Under the pieces are notes generated by a model, which was not told where the DNA came from, searched no databases, and saw only the letters and a list, made by a program, of their open reading frames with translations. Below, piece after piece: positions 6,258 to 13,791 of a stretch of DNA of 22,679 nucleotides. The position numbers and the translations under genes are program-made. How positions within the stretch are numbered: the stretch's first letter is position 1; every line of letters begins with the position of its first letter. This DNA comes from an uncultured bacterium (lineage in GTDB: Bacteria; Actinomycetota; Coriobacteriia; Coriobacteriales; Coriobacteriaceae), in the NCBI GenBank assembly GCA_905215225.1, contig CAJMPM010000002.1, positions 1 to 22,679 of the forward strand, given 5' to 3'.

Positions 6258-6619
6258 ACAGAAAACTTGGCATTTTTTAAACCGCTCGCTCCGCGCTCGT
6301 ATCCGGCATGTGCCGGATACGTACTAAAAAAGCATCCTGACCAGCCAGATCGCGCTCGATGACCTGTTCAAAATAGGTATTCATGAATGACGCGGCAGCG
6401 AATTTAAAAATTTTGAGGCAATCGATCGAACCGGTGGTATGCATTTCGCGACCACAACCCTGCAATCGGCGACCTGCGGTTTGACTCAGGTTGTCCTCGC
6501 CGCAGCGTATCTTGCTATCGAATTCGTCAAGCTCTTGGTCAGCATTTGGTTGGAATACGCATGAAGAGCCGTGTAAGCATGGGCATATGTGGAGGTCATG
6601 AGGTTGTAACTGCATATTC
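6258..6619. other. Intergenic stretch between divergent tRNA and rpsF promoters
   Basis: No gene is supported here. It contains one strong palindrome, GTATCCGGCA/TGCCGGATAC, at 6299-6320 with no T-tract on either side. A 139-codon open frame on the minus strand (6277-6696) has no family features and runs through the rpsF promoter and leader, so I do not call it. Confidence 0.5.
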
Positions 6620-6648
6620 TTGCAGCCTGGGAGGTTGAAAGATATTAT
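6620..6648 (+). promoter_or_regulatory. Promoter of the rpsF-ssb-rpsR-rplI operon
   Basis: TTGCAG and TATTAT are separated by exactly 17 bases. The -10 element ends 71 bases before the rpsF start, leaving a leader of about 65 bases that holds one hairpin. Confidence 0.7.
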
Positions 6649-6664
6649 TACCAAGTCTTTTCCT

Positions 6665-6693
6665 GCTTCAGGCGCACCTTCACGACCTGAAGC
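6665..6693 (+). promoter_or_regulatory. Leader hairpin before rpsF, candidate S6:S18 autoregulatory element
   Basis: An 8-bp stem, GCTTCAGG/CCTGAAGC, encloses the 13-base loop CGCACCTTCACGA in the rpsF 5' leader. Many bacteria control this operon with an RNA motif bound by the S6:S18 protein pair that mimics their 16S rRNA site. Position and size fit. The loop has CACC, but I cannot confirm the full consensus by eye. Confidence 0.45.
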
Positions 6694-6719
6694 CACATTT
6701 GCCCAGAGGAGGTGACAAT

Positions 6720-7013
6720 ATGAAGGCTTATGAACTGCTGTTCTTTGTTGACCCGTCGCTCGACCCCGAGACTCGTCTCGCTGTTATGAAGCGTATCGAT
6801 ACCACGATCGCTGAGGGCGCTGGCAAGGTCGACTCCGTTGACGAGTGGGGCAAGCGCAAGCTCGCCTACGAGATCAACGACCTCACCGATGGTGACTACA
6901 CCCTCATCAACTTCCACGCAGATCCTACCCAGATCGCCGAGCTTGATCGCGTCCTGCGCATCACCGACGCTGTGGTCCGCCACATGATCGTCCGTCGCGA
7001 CGACCAGGAGTAA
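6720..7013 (+). CDS. rpsF: 30S ribosomal protein S6
   Basis: The product is 97 aa, full length for bacterial S6. It begins MKAYELLFFVDPSLD and has the family core KVDSVDEWGKRKLAYEIN and a conserved terminal MIVRRDD. S6 binds S18 and sits on the 30S platform. The start is fixed by an excellent AGAGGAGGTGA just upstream of the ATG at 6720; the longer open frame from 6699 would include that site. It is the first gene of the rpsF-ssb-rpsR-rplI operon, with ssb starting 48 bases later. Confidence 0.97.
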   Translation: MKAYELLFFVDPSLDPETRLAVMKRIDTTIAEGAGKVDSVDEWGKRKLAYEINDLTDGDYTLINFHADPTQIAELDRVLRITDAVVRHMIVRRDDQE

Positions 7014-7061
7014 GACTGTCGTTTTGGACTGGGCTTGTGCCCCAAGAGGAAGTAGTGAGTT

Positions 7062-7514
7062 ATGAGCATCAATCGAGTGAACATCACCGGTAACCTCACC
7101 CGCGATCCCGAGCTGCGCGCCACCGCCGGCGGAACCCAGGTTCTGTCCTTTGGCGTCGCCGTGAACGATCGTCGCCGCAATGCGCAGACTGGCGAGTGGG
7201 AGGACTATCCCAACTTTGTCGACTGCACTATGTTCGGCACCCGCGCCGAGGCCGTGAGCCGTTTCCTGGCAAAGGGAAACAAGGTCGCGATCGAGGGCAA
7301 GCTGCGCTACAGCTCTTGGGAGCGCGACGGCCAGCGCCGGAGCAAGCTTGAGGTCATCGTCGATGAGATCGAGTTTATGAGCTCCCGTGGTGGCCAGGGT
7401 GGCTACGATCAGGGCGGTTACGCCCCCGCAGCTCCCGCGCCCGCAGCACGTCCTGCCGCACCGGTGGCTACGCCGCCCGCGGTCGACGTCTACGATGAGG
7501 ACATCCCGTTCTAA
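7062..7514 (+). CDS. ssb: Single-stranded DNA-binding protein
   Basis: The product is 150 aa. The N-terminal OB-fold (about residues 1-108) begins MSINRVNITGNLTRDPELR and includes the typical WEDYPNFVDCTMFG and KVAIEGKLRYSSW stretches. A Gly/Gln then Pro/Ala-rich linker follows (about 110-140). The acidic tip ends DEDIPF, the conserved tail that recruits replication and repair proteins. SSB coats single-stranded DNA at forks, consistent with dnaB nearby. The ATG at 7062 follows AGAGGAAG. The position between rpsF and rpsR is the common bacterial order. Confidence 0.97.
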   Translation: MSINRVNITGNLTRDPELRATAGGTQVLSFGVAVNDRRRNAQTGEWEDYPNFVDCTMFGTRAEAVSRFLAKGNKVAIEGKLRYSSWERDGQRRSKLEVIVDEIEFMSSRGGQGGYDQGGYAPAAPAPAARPAAPVATPPAVDVYDEDIPF

Positions 7515-7586
7515 GGGTTGTTCACCTATTTTTGAGTGAGAGGCGGCTTCGGTTCGCCGAAGTTGCCAAATGAAAGGTATTTTGAC

Positions 7587-7853
7587 ATGGCTAATGATTT
7601 TTCTGCACGTCAGCCGCGTCGTAAGTACTGCCAGTTCTGCAAGGAGAACACTGAGTTCATCGACTATAAGGACACTCAGCTTCTCCGTAAGTACATGACC
7701 GATCGTGGCAAGATCAAGCCCCGTCGCGTCACTGGCGCTTGCACGCAGCATCAGCATGACATCGCCAACGCCATCAAGCGCGCCCGCGAGATGGCTCTCC
7801 TGCCGTACACCGTCCCCGTGGTTTCCTCTCGTGGCAACCGCGACCGCGGCTAA
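7587..7853 (+). CDS. rpsR: 30S ribosomal protein S18
   Basis: The product is 88 aa, typical for S18. It carries KYCQFCKENTEFIDYKD, RGKIKPRRVTGACTQHQ and the conserved AIKRAREMALLPYTV. The CxxC in CQFC plus the later Cys and His of GACTQHQH suggest the cysteine-containing, zinc-binding form of S18. S18 pairs with S6 on the platform of the small subunit. I chose the ATG at 7587 because AAAGG lies 9 bases upstream; the longer frame from 7536 has no supporting site. It lies 15 bases before rplI and is surely co-transcribed. Confidence 0.97.
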   Translation: MANDFSARQPRRKYCQFCKENTEFIDYKDTQLLRKYMTDRGKIKPRRVTGACTQHQHDIANAIKRAREMALLPYTVPVVSSRGNRDRG

Positions 7854-7868
7854 GAAGGGAGACGCATC

Positions 7869-8321
7869 ATGAAGGTTATTCTTCTCGATGAGATCAAGGG
7901 CAAGGGCGGCGAGGGTGACGTCGTAGAGGTCGCTCAGGGTTACGCTGAGAACTTCCTGTTCCCCAAGAAGCTCGCTGTTGCCGCCACCAAGGGCAACCTC
8001 AAGCAGCTTGACGAGCGTCGCAACAACATCGCCAAGCGCGAGGCCGTCCGTCTGGCTACCGCCAACGAGACCAAGGCTGCCTTCGAGGGCAAGCAGGTCA
8101 CCGTTGACGTCAAGGTTGGCGACGAGGGCATCCTCTTTGGCTCCGTTACCGCCGCTATGATCGCTGACGCCATCAAGGCTCAGCTCGGTATGGACATCGA
8201 CCGCAAGCGCGTCGAGCTCGGTAAGCCCATCAAGGTTGCCGGTGCCCACACCGTTGCCATCTCGCTGTACCGCGAGATCAAGGCCGAGGTTGTCGTTCTT
8301 GTCGGCTGTACCGCCGAGTAG
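7869..8321 (+). CDS. rplI: 50S ribosomal protein L9
   Basis: The product is 150 aa to the first stop, a normal full length for L9. The N-terminal domain has MKVILLDEIKGKGGEGDVVEV and the signature GYAENFLFPKKLA. A long connecting helix (about residues 45-75) and a C-terminal domain (LFGSVTAAMIADAI, LGKPIKVAGAHTV) follow. L9 binds 23S rRNA near the L1 stalk and influences frame maintenance. GAAGGGAG provides the ribosome binding site. The stop is TAG, and the same frame continues as a coding-like acidic tail interrupted by one more TAG and ended by a third (see 8322-8408). Confidence 0.96.
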   Translation: MKVILLDEIKGKGGEGDVVEVAQGYAENFLFPKKLAVAATKGNLKQLDERRNNIAKREAVRLATANETKAAFEGKQVTVDVKVGDEGILFGSVTAAMIADAIKAQLGMDIDRKRVELGKPIKVAGAHTVAISLYREIKAEVVVLVGCTAE

Positions 8322-8408
8322 ATCGCTGCCGAGGTGGAGGTCGTGTAGGCCTCTGAGGTCGCCGAGGCCGAGACCGCCGAGGTCGAGACTGAGGCTGCTG
8401 CCGAGTAG
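8322..8408 (+). other. In-frame acidic tail of L9 punctuated by TAG codons
   Basis: After the TAG at 8319-8321 the rplI frame reads IAAEVEVV, then TAG at 8346-8348, then 19 codons ASEVAEAETAEVETEAAAE, then TAG at 8406-8408. The codons (GAG, GCC, GTC, ACC) have the same G-start, C/G-end bias as the gene itself, which non-coding DNA would not show. Both internal TAGs are one base from GAG, the dominant codon here. The segment is either a C-terminal extension recently lost through two nonsense changes, or a tail reached by amber read-through. TAG ends several other genes in this window, so general reassignment of TAG is unlikely. Confidence 0.6.
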
Positions 8409-8440
8409 CATTTGCTGCAACGCAACAATCTTGTTCTAAG

Positions 8441-8477
8441 AAGGGCGCTCTGGAAAACCAGGGCGCCCTTTTGTTTT
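8441..8477 (+). terminator. Intrinsic terminator of the rpsF-rplI operon
   Basis: AAGGGCGCTCTGG (8441-8453) pairs with CCAGGGCGCCCTT (8458-8470) with one G-U, around an AAAA loop, followed by TTGTTTTTT. Confidence 0.93.
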
Positions 8478-8590
8478 TTGCGCTGAGTGAGTGTCATGGT
8501 GAACGTTGCGTCGAAGTCCTATATACAGGACCGTTCATCCGTTTGGTTCGGTGATGATTGGCGGCGCGCGGCGCGTTTTGGGACCGTGGC

Positions 8591-8599
8591 TGATACTAT
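8591..8599 (+). promoter_or_regulatory. Candidate extended -10 promoter for dnaB
   Basis: TGATACTAT forms an extended -10 element (TGn before TACTAT) 33 bases before the dnaB start. No good -35 is seen at the usual distance. Confidence 0.45.
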
Positions 8600-8632
8600 G
8601 GATGCTCGCAAGCGATATGAATGAGGATGCTC

Positions 8633-10024
8633 ATGGCATATGACGATAGGGAGACCGGGCTGACGGTTGAGGACCGCGGCTCAAAGTTGGGTCTTCCCCA
8701 AAACCAAGATGCAGAGGCCAACGTGCTGGCCGCTATGCTGCTCTCGCCCGATGTGGTCGAAGAGGCCCAAGTCGAGCTGCAGCCCGATGACTTCTACCGG
8801 CCCATTCATAAGACCATCTATACCGCGATGGTCGATATGTATAACAGTCGCATCCCCATTGACTCTATCTCGCTGATCGATTACCTGCGAAGCATCAACA
8901 AGCTCGATGCCGTGGGCGGCGAGGCGTACATTTTGGAGCTGATGGGACAGACTCTGTCGCTCGTCAACTGGCAGCACCATGCCGCCATCGTTCGCCGCGA
9001 CTCGATGCTGCGTGAGCTGATTGGCGCCACCAACGAGATCAACGCGCTGGCCTACAACGCCCCCACCGACACCAAAGAGGTCGTGGAGCTGGCCGAGAGC
9101 AAACTGCTCAAGGTCACGGCACGCGAGGTCAAGTCGAGCTACAAGACGCTGACCGAGTTTATGGTCGAGGCCTATAACGAGGCCGAGGAAGTGTGCCAGG
9201 CCGGTGGCCAGGCTGCGGGCGTGCCCACGGGCTTCCCATCGCTCGACCGCATGCTCATGGGCTTCCGCGAGGGTCAGCTCATCATCATCGGCGCCCGTCC
9301 TGCTGTAGGTAAGACGTCGTTCGCCCTGAATCTGGCGCTCAACGCTGCCGCTGCCGGTTATACCGTCGGCTTCTTCTCGCTGGAGATGTCGGGCAAAGAA
9401 ATTGCCCAGCGTCTGATTTGCGCCTACGCCATGATCTCGATCAGTGACTTCCGCATGGGCCGCATTAGCCCCGAGCAGTGGGCCAATATCAACGAGGCCA
9501 CGCAGACCTTGTCCAAGCTCGATATTCTGATTGACGATACGCCCGGCACCACAGTGACCGAGATTCGCGCCAAGAGCCGCCGCATGCTCCATAACAAGGA
9601 GAAGGCAATCATCATCCTGGACTACCTGCAGCTGGTGAGTCCTCCGCCGGGACGCCGCTCCGAGAGCCGTACCGTCGAGGTTTCGGAGATGTCGCGTGGT
9701 CTGAAGATCATGGCCAAGGAGCTCAAGATTCCGCTGATCGCGCTGTCGCAGCTGTCGCGTCAGGTTGAATCCCGTACCGGCAAGCGCCCGCAGCTGTCCG
9801 ACCTGCGTGAATCGGGCTCCATCGAGCAGGACGCCGATATCGTTATGTTCTTGGACCGCTCCGCCGACGAGGCCGAGGCCTCGCGCGACGATCGACCCGA
9901 CGAGGGCGTTACGCGTATCGTCGTGGCCAAGAACCGTTCGGGCCCGATCGGCGACGTCGATCTGATGTTCCTGCCGGCATCCACCAAGTTCTATGAGCTT
10001 GATGGGGCACATGCCGAGGAGTAG
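8633..10024 (+). CDS. dnaB: Replicative DNA helicase DnaB
   Basis: The product is 463 aa, normal for DnaB. The N-terminal domain (LPQNQDAEANVLAAMLLSPD, about residues 25-120) binds primase and packs the hexamer. The RecA-like domain has Walker A GARPAVGKTSFALN (about 220-233), the FFSLEMSG motif, Walker B AIIILDYLQLV, the arginine-rich ALSQLSRQVE and DLRESGSIEQDAD, and the final KNRSGP. It unwinds DNA ahead of the replisome. No intein or insertion is visible. The frame opens at ATG 8621, but I prefer ATG 8633 (MAYDD) because GAGGA sits at the right distance before it. It follows the L9 operon terminator and appears to have its own promoter. purA begins 93 bases downstream. Confidence 0.96.
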   Translation: MAYDDRETGLTVEDRGSKLGLPQNQDAEANVLAAMLLSPDVVEEAQVELQPDDFYRPIHKTIYTAMVDMYNSRIPIDSISLIDYLRSINKLDAVGGEAYILELMGQTLSLVNWQHHAAIVRRDSMLRELIGATNEINALAYNAPTDTKEVVELAESKLLKVTAREVKSSYKTLTEFMVEAYNEAEEVCQAGGQAAGVPTGFPSLDRMLMGFREGQLIIIGARPAVGKTSFALNLALNAAAAGYTVGFFSLEMSGKEIAQRLICAYAMISISDFRMGRISPEQWANINEATQTLSKLDILIDDTPGTTVTEIRAKSRRMLHNKEKAIIILDYLQLVSPPPGRRSESRTVEVSEMSRGLKIMAKELKIPLIALSQLSRQVESRTGKRPQLSDLRESGSIEQDADIVMFLDRSADEAEASRDDRPDEGVTRIVVAKNRSGPIGDVDLMFLPASTKFYELDGAHAEE

Positions 10025-10051
10025 GACAGGCGCCCGTTGCACGGGTATACT
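10023..10051 (+). promoter_or_regulatory. Candidate promoter of purA
   Basis: AGGACA and TATACT are separated by 17 bases, with the -35 overlapping the dnaB stop codon. The -10 lies 66 bases before the purA ATG. Confidence 0.55.
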
Positions 10052-10117
10052 GGGAATGTTTTGTGCTTCTGCGTGCCGGCGTGGCGCGTAGACAGTCCAT
10101 GAATGTAAGGAGTAAAC

Positions 10118-11404
<1,287 letters not shown>

Positions 11405-11426
11405 TCGGGACTATTTGGTTATTGCG

Positions 11427-11474
11427 ATATACCCCTTTGCAGCCCGGACGGGCGGCCGAGGGGTATATTTGCTT
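11427..11474 (+). terminator. Nested hairpin after purA, probable terminator
   Basis: Outer arms ATATACCCCT (11427-11436) and AGGGGTATAT (11459-11468) are perfect inverted copies. An inner stem, GCCCG/CGGGC (11442-11453), fills the loop. It is followed by TTGCTT, a modest T-rich tract. TATATT at its right edge could also serve as a -10 for purD. Confidence 0.65.
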
Positions 11475-11522
11475 GCAAAGGGCTCGCGCGGAGCGGGCCG
11501 TTAATCCATAGAGGAGGCACCC

Positions 11523-12827
11523 TTGAAGGCGGACACTCAAACCATCGACATCCTGTTGTTGGGCAGCGGCGGCCGTGAGCATGCTTTGGCAGCTAAGCTC
11601 GCAGCATCACCGCGCGCCGGCAAGCTCTACATCGCGCCGGGTAACGGCGGCACCGCGAGCTGCGGCGAGAACGTTGTTCTCGACGACTGCGATCCTGCGG
11701 CCGTGGCGGCGTTTGCTCAGAGCCACGGATGCGGACTCGTGGTAATTGGCCCCGAGGCTCCGCTCGTGGCGGGCGTTGCAGACGCCGTCCGCGCGGCGGG
11801 CATCCCGTGCTTTGGCCCGGGTGCCGAGGGCGCCCAGATGGAGGGCTCTAAGCTGTTCTCCAAGCAGCTCATGGAGCGCGCCGGTATCCCGACGGCAGCC
11901 TATGGCTCATTTACCGACGAGGCTTCGGCTCTTGCCTATGTGCGCGAGCAGGGCGCTCCGCTGGTCGTCAAGGCCGACGGCCTTGCCGCGGGCAAGGGCG
12001 TTATCGTGGCAACCGAGCTTTCGCGGGCCGAGGAGGCTGTGCGTGAGTGTTTTGGCGGCACCTTTGGCGATGCCGGCAACACCGTGGTCATCGAGGAGAT
12101 GCTGACCGGCCCCGAGTGCTCGCTGCTGGCCTTTACCGACGGCAAGACCGTGCGTCCCATGGCCACCTCGCAGGATCACAAGCGTGCGCTCGAGGGCGAC
12201 AAGGGCCCCAACACGGGCGGCATGGGCGTCTACAGCCCGGTGCCCATCGTGACCGACGAGGAGCACGCCACCATGGTGAAGGTCATGGAGCAGACCGTGG
12301 CAGAGCTCGCTGCCGAGGGTATCGACTATCGCGGCTGCCTGTACGGCGGCTTTATGTTTACCCCCGCCGGCCCCAAGGTGCTGGAGTTCAACGCCCGCTT
12401 TGGCGATCCCGAGACGCAGGTCGTGCTCCCGCGCCTTAAGAACGACTTGGTCGAGGTCATGCTTGCCTGCGCCAACTGCGAGCTCGATCAGGTTGAGCTC
12501 GATTGGCGCGACGAGTGGGCCGTGGCCGTTGTCCTGACGAGCGCGGGCTATCCCGGCAGCTACGAGAAGGGCAAGGTCATTACCGGTATCGAGGATGCCG
12601 AGGCCATGGAGAACGTGACGGTGTACCACGCCGGCACCGCTGTGGTGGACGGCAAGCTCGTGACCAACGGCGGTCGTGTACTCGCCGTGACTGCACTGGG
12701 CAATACGTTTGAGAACGCTCGCGACCTTGCCTACGAGGCCTGCGAGAAGATCAACTTTGAGGGCAAGACCCTGCGTCACGACATTGGCCTGCGCGCACTG
12801 CACGGCCGCGATGCCTGGGATGCCTAA
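11523..12827 (+). CDS. purD: Phosphoribosylamine-glycine ligase (GAR synthetase)
   Basis: The product is 434 aa, typical for PurD. It makes glycinamide ribonucleotide from phosphoribosylamine, glycine and ATP, the second step of purine synthesis. The N-terminal domain shows LLLGSGGREHALA and LYIAPGNGGTA. The ATP-grasp region shows LVVKADGLAAGKGVIVA, DHKRALEGDKGPNTGGMG and the metal-binding VLEFNARFGDPETQ. The conserved end is HDIGLRAL. The start is a TTG at 11523, preceded by GAGGAGGCACCC, and no ATG is available before the conserved GSGGREH. The NUDIX gene starts 21 bases downstream and is probably co-transcribed. Confidence 0.96.
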   Translation: MKADTQTIDILLLGSGGREHALAAKLAASPRAGKLYIAPGNGGTASCGENVVLDDCDPAAVAAFAQSHGCGLVVIGPEAPLVAGVADAVRAAGIPCFGPGAEGAQMEGSKLFSKQLMERAGIPTAAYGSFTDEASALAYVREQGAPLVVKADGLAAGKGVIVATELSRAEEAVRECFGGTFGDAGNTVVIEEMLTGPECSLLAFTDGKTVRPMATSQDHKRALEGDKGPNTGGMGVYSPVPIVTDEEHATMVKVMEQTVAELAAEGIDYRGCLYGGFMFTPAGPKVLEFNARFGDPETQVVLPRLKNDLVEVMLACANCELDQVELDWRDEWAVAVVLTSAGYPGSYEKGKVITGIEDAEAMENVTVYHAGTAVVDGKLVTNGGRVLAVTALGNTFENARDLAYEACEKINFEGKTLRHDIGLRALHGRDAWDA

Positions 12828-12848
12828 AATCCGAGAGGAATGAGACAG

Positions 12849-13544
12849 ATGGACGAGAAGAACGAAGAGCTCGTGGACGCGCAGATCGTCGAAGAGGACA
12901 GCCGCGTGTATGGGCACGCCGAGGGCGAGCCTGGTGGCGAGGTCGCTGACGAGCCGGCGCTGGTGCTGGGGGACGAAGACCCGCATGACGCCCTGCTGCA
13001 CGAGAAGATTCTTTCGGAGGAGTGCGCCTGGAAGGGCAAGATCCTCGACGTCCACCGTCTTGAGGTTGAGCTGCCCAACGGTCACCGCAGCGCCCGCGAT
13101 ATCGTTCGCCATCCGGGTGCGGCGGCCGTTGTGGCACTGACCGAGAGCGGCAAGATCGTACTGGTGCGTCAGTACCGCACCGCCATCGACCGCGTGACGG
13201 TCGAGATTCCCGCCGGCAAGCTCGATCCGGGCGAGGACCCGCTCGATTGCGCCAAGCGCGAGTTGCATGAGGAGACGGGCTTTAGGGCTGGTCGCATTCG
13301 CTTTTTGACGTCGATTGTCACGACCTGCGGTTTTTGCGACGAGATCATTCACATCTACCTGGCCACCAAGCTCGAGTTTGATGCGCCCGACCCCGACGAT
13401 GACGAGTTTGTCAACGTCGACCTGGTGCCGCTGCATGAGCTGATCGATGCCGTGCTCGACGGCAAGATCGAGGATGCCAAGACCGTTGTGGGTGCCTTGG
13501 CTTGCGACAGCATTGCTCATCGTTTGGGTGGAGCGGAACTCTAG
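12849..13544 (+). CDS. NUDIX hydrolase, ADP-ribose pyrophosphatase (NudF-like)
   Basis: The product is 231 aa. The NUDIX box is complete: GKLDPGEDPLDCAKRELHEE then TGF, matching Gx5Ex7REUxEExGU. Preceding it, VVALTESGKIVLVRQYR followed by VTVEIPAGKL is typical of ADP-ribose pyrophosphatases, which hydrolyse ADP-ribose to AMP and ribose 5-phosphate. Product and location next to purD suggest nucleotide turnover, but this is inference. The first 45 or so residues (DEKNEELVDAQIVEEDSRVYG and on) form a very acidic extension ahead of the family domain. I prefer the ATG at 12849 over the one at 12840, because GAGAGGA is too close to the latter. It ends directly before a 12-bp palindrome. Confidence 0.88.
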   Translation: MDEKNEELVDAQIVEEDSRVYGHAEGEPGGEVADEPALVLGDEDPHDALLHEKILSEECAWKGKILDVHRLEVELPNGHRSARDIVRHPGAAAVVALTESGKIVLVRQYRTAIDRVTVEIPAGKLDPGEDPLDCAKRELHEETGFRAGRIRFLTSIVTTCGFCDEIIHIYLATKLEFDAPDPDDDEFVNVDLVPLHELIDAVLDGKIEDAKTVVGALACDSIAHRLGGAEL

Positions 13545-13572
13545 GTTACGCGGTTTTACCAAACCGCGTAAC
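13545..13572. repeat. Perfect 12-bp palindrome after the NUDIX gene
   Basis: GTTACGCGGTTT (13545-13556) and AAACCGCGTAAC (13561-13572) flank a TACC loop. It starts on the base after the NUDIX stop. There is no T-tract, so intrinsic termination is doubtful, though it could protect the mRNA 3' end. Confidence 0.6.
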
Positions 13573-13585
13573 GAGTCGACGCTGC

Positions 13586-13683
13586 AAACGCCCCTAAGCG
13601 GCAATCTGCCTTTCAATCGTCGCTCGCGTACCGAAGTACGCGTCGCTCCTCTTTCAAGGCACCTTGCTCGCTTAGGGACGTTT
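13586..13683. repeat. Long structured inverted-repeat element (about 98 bases)
   Basis: The outer arms AAACGCCCCTAAGCG (13586-13600) and CGCTTAGGGACGTTT (13669-13683) pair at 14 of 15 positions. Partial pairing continues inwards (GCAATCTGCCTT against the GGCACCTTGC region). The centre is a perfect hairpin, CGCGTAC-CGAA-GTACGCG, at 13625-13642. It may be a dispersed repeat or a structured terminator (TTTTC follows). The open reading frame across it, upstream of the ABC gene, is incidental. Confidence 0.6.
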
Positions 13684-13791
13684 TCGCTGACGCTGCCAGA
13701 ACATCGGCGTTATGCTTGTTGGAATGCTTTGTTTTCAGCCCGACCGGTTCAAACGGATTTCTCACGCTATTTATCTCTCTCCGAGGACTGC

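Noticed and set aside
6277..6696. 139-codon open frame on the minus strand
   Set aside because: It overlaps the rpsF promoter and leader on the other strand, has no recognisable domain or ribosome binding site, and its composition is not protein-like.
8306..8408. Genome-wide reassignment of TAG as a sense codon
   Set aside because: TAG terminates dnaB, the NUDIX gene, the 15584 gene, carB and the LAxTG remnant, each at a sensible protein end, so TAG works as an ordinary stop here.
6648..8420. 590-codon open frame antisense to rpsF-rplI, and similar long antisense frames under dnaB, purA, purD, the ABC gene and carB
   Set aside because: These mirror the codon bias of well-identified genes on the plus strand (Leu/Gly/Asp/Val or Arg/His-rich products), so they are shadows.
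11405..11522. Possible purine riboswitch before purD
   Set aside because: The gap is short and is explained by a nested hairpin terminator. I see no conserved aptamer core.
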